NCBI GenBank assembly: GCA_028692395.1
Contig: JAQUXP010000011.1
Coordinates: 1 to 64,000, forward strand
Reading direction: 5' to 3'
DNA length: 64,000 bases
Source of the DNA: Lachnospiraceae bacterium
Lineage (GTDB): Bacteria; Bacillota; Clostridia; Lachnospirales; Lachnospiraceae
Part shown: in pieces, positions 58,796-64,000 of the stretch
Layout of the letters: every line of letters begins with the position of its first letter
Position numbering within the stretch: the first letter of the stretch is position 1
Position numbers and translations under genes: made by a program
The notes under the pieces: model-generated
Database searches by the model: none
What the model was told of the DNA's origin: nothing
The model's input: only the letters and a program-made list of their open reading frames with translations

Positions 58796-61027
58796 ATGAA
58801 TATTTTAGCAAATATGAATCCACAGCAGGCAGAGGCAGTTCAGTATACGGAGGGACCGCTTCTGATTCTGGCTGGGGCAGGGTCAGGAAAAACCCGTGTT
58901 TTGACCCACCGAATTGCTTATCTGATTGAAGAAAAGCAGGTGGCACCTTACCATATTATGGCGATTACATTTACCAACAAGGCAGCACAGGAGATGCGGG
59001 AACGCGTGGATCAGATTGTGGAATTTGGCTCGGAAAGTATCTGGGTCAGCACATTTCACTCCAGCTGTGTGCGGATTCTGAGACGCTTTATCGATCGAAT
59101 CGGATATGAGAATAATTTTACAATCTATGATTCAGATGATCAGAAAACACTGATGAAGGCTGTGATTAAGAAGATGCAGCTAGATCCCAAGATGTATAAG
59201 GAACGTTCTCTGCTGTCGGCGATCTCTTCTGCTAAGAATGAGATGATTACACCGGATCAGTTTGAAAAGAATGCCGGGATGGATTGGGCAAAGAAGCGGA
59301 TTGCCGGTGTGTACCATGAATATCAGGCAGAACTTAAGAAGAACAACGCACTGGATTTTGATGATCTGCTTACTCTGACCGTCGAACTGTTCCTGAAGTG
59401 TCCGGATGTACTGGAGTATTATCAGGATAAGTTTCAGTATCTGATGGTAGATGAATACCAGGATACCAATACAGTACAGTTCAAATTCGTAAGTCTTCTG
59501 GCCTCAAAATACAGAAATCTCTGTGTTGTAGGTGATGATGATCAGTCCATCTACAAGTTTCGGGGAGCTAATATCGGTAATATTCTGGGATTTGAGAAGG
59601 TATTTGCAGATGCGAAGGTGATCAAGCTGGAGCAAAACTATCGCTCCAGTCAGAATATCCTGAATGCGGCAAATGAAGTTATTTCCAATAATAAGGGAAG
59701 AAAGAGAAAAAAGCTCTGGACGGAAAATGAAGAGGGAGCCAAGATTGATTTCAGGCAGTTCCAAAATGGTTTCGAGGAAGCTGAATATGTTGCAGGTGAG
59801 ATCAGTAAACTGGTGCGCAGTCAGAGTGCTCATTACGGAGACTGCGCAATTCTCTATCGAACCAATGCGCAGTCTCGTCTTTTCGAGGAGAAGCTGATGC
59901 TTGCCAATATTCCCTATAAGATTGTCGGAGGGGTAAATTTCTATGCAAGAAAGGAAATCAAGGATCTTCTGGCTTATCTGAAAACAGTGGATAATGCCAT
60001 GGATGATATTGCAGTGCAGCGTATTATCAATGTACCCAGACGGGGAATCGGGGCTACTACCATCAGCCGGGTGCTGCTCCATGCCCAGGAGCAGGAAATT
60101 AATTTTTATGATGCACTTCTGGAAGCCAGAGAGATTCCGGGGCTGGGACGTGGAAGTGCAAGAATTGAACCATTTACTAACTACATACAGCGGCTGCGTC
60201 AGGAGGCAGAGTATTATTCCGTCAGAGAGCTGCTGGATCATATTATCGAGGATACCGGCTATGTTCGTGATCTGGAAGCAGAGGATACCGATGAGGCCAG
60301 GGCACGGATTGAAAATATCGATGAGTTTATTACCAAGGTAGTTACCTATGAGGAAGAAACGGAGGATGCCTCTCTCAGTGGATTTTTACAGGAGGTTGCT
60401 CTGGTGGCAGATATTGATTCTGTGGAGGAGGGAAGCGATTATGTTCTGCTGATGACCCTGCACAGTGCGAAGGGACTTGAGTTTCCTTATGTGTATCTCA
60501 CCGGAATGGAGGATGGAATCTTCCCTAGCTATATGACCATCACGGGGGATGACCCGGATGAACTGGAAGAGGAACGCCGCCTGTGCTACGTGGGCATTAC
60601 AAGAGCCAAGAAACATCTGACCATGACATCGGCTCAGCAGCGCATGATACGTGGAGAAACCCAGTATAATAAAGTATCCCGGTTTGTAAAAGAGATACCA
60701 AGAGAACTGGTAGAACTGGGACGCAGCAGTGGGGACAGTCCTCTTAGAGGTGGCGGTACATATGACAGGAGTGCTTTGTTTGGCGGTGCACTGCAGGAAA
60801 AAAGCAGCTATCAGCAGCCTAAATTTACGCCGCGCCAGTTCACAGTGAATAAGGCAGACAAGCTGGAATATGAGGTGGGAGACACAGTTCGTCACATCAA
60901 GTTTGGAGCGGGCGTGGTGATAGCAATTGTAGACGGCGGCAAGGATTACGAGGTTACCGTTGATTTTGATCAGGCCGGACGAAAGAAAATGTTTGCCTCT
61001 TTTGCAAAACTGAAAAAAATCGGATAG
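58796..61027 (+). CDS. pcrA: ATP-dependent DNA helicase PcrA/UvrD
   Basis: 743 aa superfamily 1A 3'-5' helicase. Motifs: NPQQAEAVQ (Q-motif), AGAGSGKTRVLTHR (I), ITFTNKAAQEMRERV (Ia), VDEYQDTN (II), VGDDDQSIYKFRGA (III), LEQNYRSSQ (IV), LMTLHSAKGLEFPYVYLTG (V) and YVGITRAKKHL (VI). The C-terminal Tudor-like domain (VGDTVRHIKFGAGVVIAI) interacts with RNA polymerase in relatives. Unwinds DNA in repair and clears forks. Confidence 0.95.
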   Translation: MNILANMNPQQAEAVQYTEGPLLILAGAGSGKTRVLTHRIAYLIEEKQVAPYHIMAITFTNKAAQEMRERVDQIVEFGSESIWVSTFHSSCVRILRRFIDRIGYENNFTIYDSDDQKTLMKAVIKKMQLDPKMYKERSLLSAISSAKNEMITPDQFEKNAGMDWAKKRIAGVYHEYQAELKKNNALDFDDLLTLTVELFLKCPDVLEYYQDKFQYLMVDEYQDTNTVQFKFVSLLASKYRNLCVVGDDDQSIYKFRGANIGNILGFEKVFADAKVIKLEQNYRSSQNILNAANEVISNNKGRKRKKLWTENEEGAKIDFRQFQNGFEEAEYVAGEISKLVRSQSAHYGDCAILYRTNAQSRLFEEKLMLANIPYKIVGGVNFYARKEIKDLLAYLKTVDNAMDDIAVQRIINVPRRGIGATTISRVLLHAQEQEINFYDALLEAREIPGLGRGSARIEPFTNYIQRLRQEAEYYSVRELLDHIIEDTGYVRDLEAEDTDEARARIENIDEFITKVVTYEEETEDASLSGFLQEVALVADIDSVEEGSDYVLLMTLHSAKGLEFPYVYLTGMEDGIFPSYMTITGDDPDELEEERRLCYVGITRAKKHLTMTSAQQRMIRGETQYNKVSRFVKEIPRELVELGRSSGDSPLRGGGTYDRSALFGGALQEKSSYQQPKFTPRQFTVNKADKLEYEVGDTVRHIKFGAGVVIAIVDGGKDYEVTVDFDQAGRKKMFASFAKLKKIG

Positions 61028-61036
61028 GAGCAAAAG

Positions 61037-61963
61037 ATGTATCATATTATATATAATCCCAGGTCACGGACCGGACAGGGCAGGGCAATCTGGCTGCAGG
61101 TTCAAAAAAAGCTGATGCAAAAAGGTGTTTTGTATTGCGCCTATCAGACCAGCTGCAGAGGAGATGCCTGCCGGATTGCAAAGAGATTAACCGGACCGGA
61201 CTGGGATGAGAAGCAGGATGTTCTGGTGGTTATTGGCGGAGACGGAACCGTAAATGAAACGCTTAATGGAATACAGAAGCTTAGCAGGGTAAAGTTTGGA
61301 TATATTCCCACCGGCTCCGGCAACGATTTCGCCAGGGGTACCGGAATCAGTACAGATCCTGTGAAAGCACTGCAGGCAATCATGGAACCAGGTAAATCAG
61401 TTCTTATGGATATTGGATATACGCAGGTGGGAAAGAAAAAACGCAGATTTGCAATCAGCAGCGGTCTGGGATATGATGCCGCTATCTGCCACGAGGCACT
61501 TTCTTCACGTATCAAGGAAGCTTTAAACCGCATGCATCTTGGAAAATTAACTTATGTGATTATAGCGGTGCGACAGCTTTTTTTCTCGGAGGTGGTGGAG
61601 ATGGAGATTCGGGTAGATGGTATGACGGATCACCATTACGATAAAGTGTTATTTGCAGTGGCCATGAATCTTCCTTATGAGGGAGGCGGCTGTATGTTTG
61701 CACCGGGTGCATCCTGCGAGGACGGCAGACTTGATCTAATGGTGGTAGATGGAATATCACCCTGGAAGGTGTTGCTACTTCTTCCTCTGGCACTGAAAGG
61801 AAAACATACCGGCTTTTCGGAAATACATATGAACCGTGGTCAGCGCATACAGGTTATAGCAAAAAAAGCGAAGGCAGTTCATCTGGATGGTGAGTCCGGC
61901 GGTTATCAAAGGAAACTTGTCTGGGGATTGGAGAAAGAGAGACTTCAGCTGCTCCACGAATGA
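61037..61963 (+). CDS. Diacylglycerol kinase family lipid kinase
   Basis: 308 aa. The catalytic domain begins YHIIYNPRSRTGQG; the nucleotide loop GGDGTVNETLNGI and IPTGSGNDFARG are diagnostic; a C-terminal beta-sandwich ends HLDGE. DgkB-like: phosphorylates diacylglycerol, for example that released by LTA synthesis, or a related lipid. Nine nt after pcrA. The LTA-synthase-like gene at 26510 is a plausible functional partner. Confidence 0.88.
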   Translation: MYHIIYNPRSRTGQGRAIWLQVQKKLMQKGVLYCAYQTSCRGDACRIAKRLTGPDWDEKQDVLVVIGGDGTVNETLNGIQKLSRVKFGYIPTGSGNDFARGTGISTDPVKALQAIMEPGKSVLMDIGYTQVGKKKRRFAISSGLGYDAAICHEALSSRIKEALNRMHLGKLTYVIIAVRQLFFSEVVEMEIRVDGMTDHHYDKVLFAVAMNLPYEGGGCMFAPGASCEDGRLDLMVVDGISPWKVLLLLPLALKGKHTGFSEIHMNRGQRIQVIAKKAKAVHLDGESGGYQRKLVWGLEKERLQLLHE

Positions 61964-62041
61964 AAAAACGACAAAAAAGCCGGAGATTCCATAAGAAAAT
62001 GAAAAAAATTTATAAGGATTATTAAGAAAAACGAAATTTCA

Positions 62042-62069
62042 TTGACATGTAATGATCTTATGTTATACT
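62042..62069 (+). promoter_or_regulatory. Promoter of the PAP2 gene
   Basis: TTGACA (62042-62047), 16-bp spacer, TATACT (62064-62069). Confidence 0.65.
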
Positions 62070-62120
62070 ACAAAAAGGTATAGTTGTGTGAACGGTTAAC
62101 TGGTTTTGGAGGGCGAAAGT

Positions 62121-62792
62121 GTGAACAAATTTTTACAGCGCAAGCATCTGTGGGTGATTCCCGTGTATGCACTGTTTTATCTTGCAGCATTCAAATTGCT
62201 GGAAGCACATGTTACAAAAGGTTATCATGTAATTCATATGGCATTGGATGACGTTATTCCATTCTGTGAGTATTTTATTGTACCATACATGACCTGGTTT
62301 TTATTTATTGCTGTGACCGTTTTCTTTTTCTCTTTTATCAATAAAGATGTGAAGGAATTTTATCAGTTAATCTTTAGTCTGGGAATCGGTATGACGTTGT
62401 TTCTGATTATTTCCTGGGTTTATCCTAATGGACAGGATCTGCGTCCGGTTGTATTTGACAGAGAGAATATCTTTGTAAATCTGGTAAGAAGACTGTACGA
62501 GATGGATACACCCACGAATATCTTCCCAAGTATTCATGTGTATAATTCCTTAGCAGTTTATTTTGCGATTGCACGCTGTAAGCGTCTGCAGAAGCATCCT
62601 GTGATTGTAAGAGGATCTTTCGTACTGGCAGTGTTGATTATTCTGTCCACCATGTTTTTAAAACAGCATTCTGTATTTGATGTGATGTGTGGACTGGCAT
62701 TGTATGCGGTTGTCTACGGATGTCTGTATATGCCGGGGCAGCGTCAGCGCCAGCCGGGTAAACAGAAGTTAGACAAAAAATCATTTTTATAA
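62121..62792 (+). CDS. PAP2-family membrane phosphatase
   Basis: 223 aa from GTG at 62121, which has GGAGG (62108-62112) at ideal distance; TTG at 62106 overlaps that site. Five to six membrane segments. Phosphatase motifs: FPSIHVYNS (PSxH) and LKQHSVFDVMCG (SRxxxxxHxxxD-like, with KQHSxxD). The first KxxxxxxRP motif is only weakly visible (DLRPVVFDR). It probably dephosphorylates a lipid phosphate or inositol-phosphoryl group in the membrane. Confidence 0.82.
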   Translation: MNKFLQRKHLWVIPVYALFYLAAFKLLEAHVTKGYHVIHMALDDVIPFCEYFIVPYMTWFLFIAVTVFFFSFINKDVKEFYQLIFSLGIGMTLFLIISWVYPNGQDLRPVVFDRENIFVNLVRRLYEMDTPTNIFPSIHVYNSLAVYFAIARCKRLQKHPVIVRGSFVLAVLIILSTMFLKQHSVFDVMCGLALYAVVYGCLYMPGQRQRQPGKQKLDKKSFL

Positions 62793-62808
62793 AGTATTAG
62801 AATAAAGT

Positions 62809-62880
62809 ACTGTCCAGCGAAAAAGAAAGTCTGGATGAACGCAGGTTCATCGGAAGACCTTCTTCGCCGGACAGTTTTTT
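62809..62880 (+). terminator. Branched intrinsic terminator after the PAP2 gene
   Basis: ACTGTCC (62809-62815) pairs with GGACAGT (62869-62875); GCGAA and AGTCT pair inside with TTCGC and AGAC; the top is a hairpin with TGAAC and GTTCA. TTTTTT follows. It also lies downstream of the converging amidase gene. Confidence 0.88.
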
Positions 62881-62901
62881 AATTCTGCTGTATCAGTGTA
62901 A

Positions 62902-63714
62902 TCAGGTAGTAATCAATGTGGCATAACCGGCTCTTCGAAGACGGCGTTCCATGGCGATAGCGTTGCCAAGCTGACGGAAAGCCCCTACCTGAACCTTAAA
63001 GTAACCGTCTTCGGCCAGCATAAAAGCAGGATAATCTCTCTCCAACAGCTCATAAAGCAGCTGATCTGCATTACTTCGTTTGCGGAAAAGACCTACCTGT
63101 ACCCGGTAAAGGGGACTGCCGGGATCCATCTCATCTTGCAGCTGGGGCAGAGGTGCGGCGTCACTGTTTACATCTGCAGGCTGCATCTGCAGGGTTTCCA
63201 GAATTCCATCTGCGATCGCCTGGGCAATCTGCCGCTGATTCTTATCAAAAATCTCATTATCCACATCACTGTTTAAAAAGCCCACCTCCACCAGAAGCGC
63301 CGGCATGTTGGTTCTGCGAAGAACAACCAGTCCCGGACGGGCCTTGACACCAAGATTCTCAAAGCCAACTTCGGAAAGTCTGTTATTAATGTTTTCTGCC
63401 ATCTCCAGCTTGATTCCGGATTTATCATAAAGCAGCGTCTCCACACCATGATATTGATTGGGAGTGGGCGCAGAATTACGGTGAATAGATATAAAATAAT
63501 CTACTCCTGCATTGTTAGCAAGCTGTGCCTTCTCAAAAGGAGTCTGATAGATATCTGTTGTCCGGGTATATTGAACATCGATGCCATTATTCGAAAGAAT
63601 CTGCCCCAGTTCCTTTACCAGAGCCAGATTATCGTCTTTTTCACTGCGGTTTTGATAGACAGCACCGGGGTCCTCCCCACCATGTCCTGCATCCAGCATA
63701 ATTGATATAGCCAT
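62902..63714 (-). CDS. N-acetylmuramoyl-L-alanine amidase with SPOR domain
   Basis: 270 aa from the ATG at 63714, which begins MAISIMLDAGHGGEDPGA; the longer frame to 63768 has no ribosome binding site and adds no signal peptide. Amidase_3 zinc ligands: His in DAGHGG, Glu in SEKDDN-type block, His in ISIHRNS, and catalytic Glu in LLVEVGFLNSD. Residues about 195-270 are a SPOR domain (YRVQVGLFRKRSNAD, YFKVQVGAFRQ) that binds denuded septal peptidoglycan. Cleaves the peptide from muramic acid. Lack of a signal peptide is odd. Confidence 0.88.
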   Translation of the reverse strand: MAISIMLDAGHGGEDPGAVYQNRSEKDDNLALVKELGQILSNNGIDVQYTRTTDIYQTPFEKAQLANNAGVDYFISIHRNSAPTPNQYHGVETLLYDKSGIKLEMAENINNRLSEVGFENLGVKARPGLVVLRRTNMPALLVEVGFLNSDVDNEIFDKNQRQIAQAIADGILETLQMQPADVNSDAAPLPQLQDEMDPGSPLYRVQVGLFRKRSNADQLLYELLERDYPAFMLAEDGYFKVQVGAFRQLGNAIAMERRLRRAGYATLITT

Positions 63715-63788
63715 AAAATAATTCCCTGTTTTTTCTATTACAATATGCAAAAACTTTACGATAGCCATGAAAAAGTGTATACTGAAAA

Positions 63789-63885
63789 GTAACTATCCGG
63801 CAGAATGCTTCCAGAAATTGCCTTTGAGGTAGGAAAATCTTTCTGGGTTCACGTGGATCTGTAACAACAGAATACCGGATGGGAA
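63789..63885 (+). other. Structured region near right edge, identity unknown
   Basis: ATCCGG (63795-63800) can pair with CCGGAT (63875-63880), enclosing CCAGAAA (63811-63817) with TTTCTGG (63840-63846). It reads like a folded leader for a plus-strand gene beyond the window edge. A short frame, ATGAAGAACGCATCAGG from 63969, runs off the edge but has no clear ribosome binding site, so it is not called. Confidence 0.35.
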
Positions 63886-64000
63886 GATATATTAGAAAAA
63901 CTAATAAAACAGATAAGCTATATTAATTATACTTATAAAATATTCTGTGATAAAATAAAAGTACCTTATGAAGAACGCATCAGGTGCGCCTGAAAACGAA

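Noticed and set aside
63789-63803. GTAACTATCCGGCAG resembles the start of the 873 repeat
   Set aside because: Similarity ends after about 14 nt and the hairpin that follows is different; treated as a separate structured region.

Overview
The window looks like a chromosomal segment of a Gram-positive gut Clostridia bacterium, most likely family Lachnospiraceae (Blautia/Ruminococcus-like). This is inferred from gene families (VanZ, DUF1836, DUF4364, YerC-type TrpR-like repressor, GCS2-type ligase, YYY membrane protein), AGGAGG ribosome binding sites, consensus SigA-like promoters and gene order. There is no rRNA, CRISPR array, prophage module or complete insertion sequence. One tRNA gene (Thr, anticodon CGT) is present.

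Layout. 1-720: two divergent XRE-type regulators with an inverted repeat and a tandem 18-bp repeat between them. 873-8441: pyrE, small membrane proteins, an M29-type aminopeptidase, then a de novo purine cluster purE-purM-purN-purD. 8542-15124: nudC-truA-HAD phosphatase and a type IIA topoisomerase pair that looks like topoisomerase IV. 15125-19561: a structured non-coding stretch, tRNA-Thr, a glutamate-cysteine ligase plus ATP-grasp pair, asnA. 19664-25510: citrate synthase, PTS enzyme I, DeoR regulator, asnB. 25599-31678: a His-rich metal-exporter-like permease, an LTA-synthase-like protein, an ABC-F protein, a nucleotidyltransferase and BioY. 31837-35604: sbcDC. 35746-41105: a branched-chain amino acid ABC transporter (livJHMGF) ending in a cytidylate-kinase-like gene. 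41475-45748: YYY membrane protein, polysaccharide deacetylase, rarA. 46014-49466: mostly minus-strand genes (DUF4364, radical SAM, YerC-like, nagB) around a plus-strand DUF1836 gene. 49638-62792: aldose epimerase, rpsO, pnp, nrdG, dUTPase, L,D-transpeptidase, RmlD-like reductase, dicarboxylate symporter, pcrA, diacylglycerol kinase, PAP2. 62902-63714: SPOR-containing amidase on the minus strand.

Genes that work together: purEMND in IMP synthesis; sbcDC in processing hairpin DNA; livJHMGF in amino-acid uptake; asnA and asnB as two independent routes to asparagine; LTA-synthase-like protein, deacetylase, L,D-transpeptidase, PAP2, diacylglycerol kinase and amidase in envelope metabolism; rpsO-pnp in the conserved translation/RNA-decay pair.

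The most unusual content is non-coding. (1) A family of three roughly 250-265 bp fold-back elements (41168-41432, 45748-46001, 56190-56437). They share a 145-146 bp structured core, each has its own long self-complementary arms, and several stems show compensatory changes between copies. (2) A second dispersed repeat, full length only at 873-1004, with partial copies at 4745, 31766 and 47578 and isolated right ends at 18450 and 21095. It also carries a compensatory stem change and sits next to gene starts or inside a gene end. (3) A two-gene unit (GCS2 ligase plus ATP-grasp enzyme) that may make a gamma-glutamylcysteine-derived compound other than ordinary glutathione.
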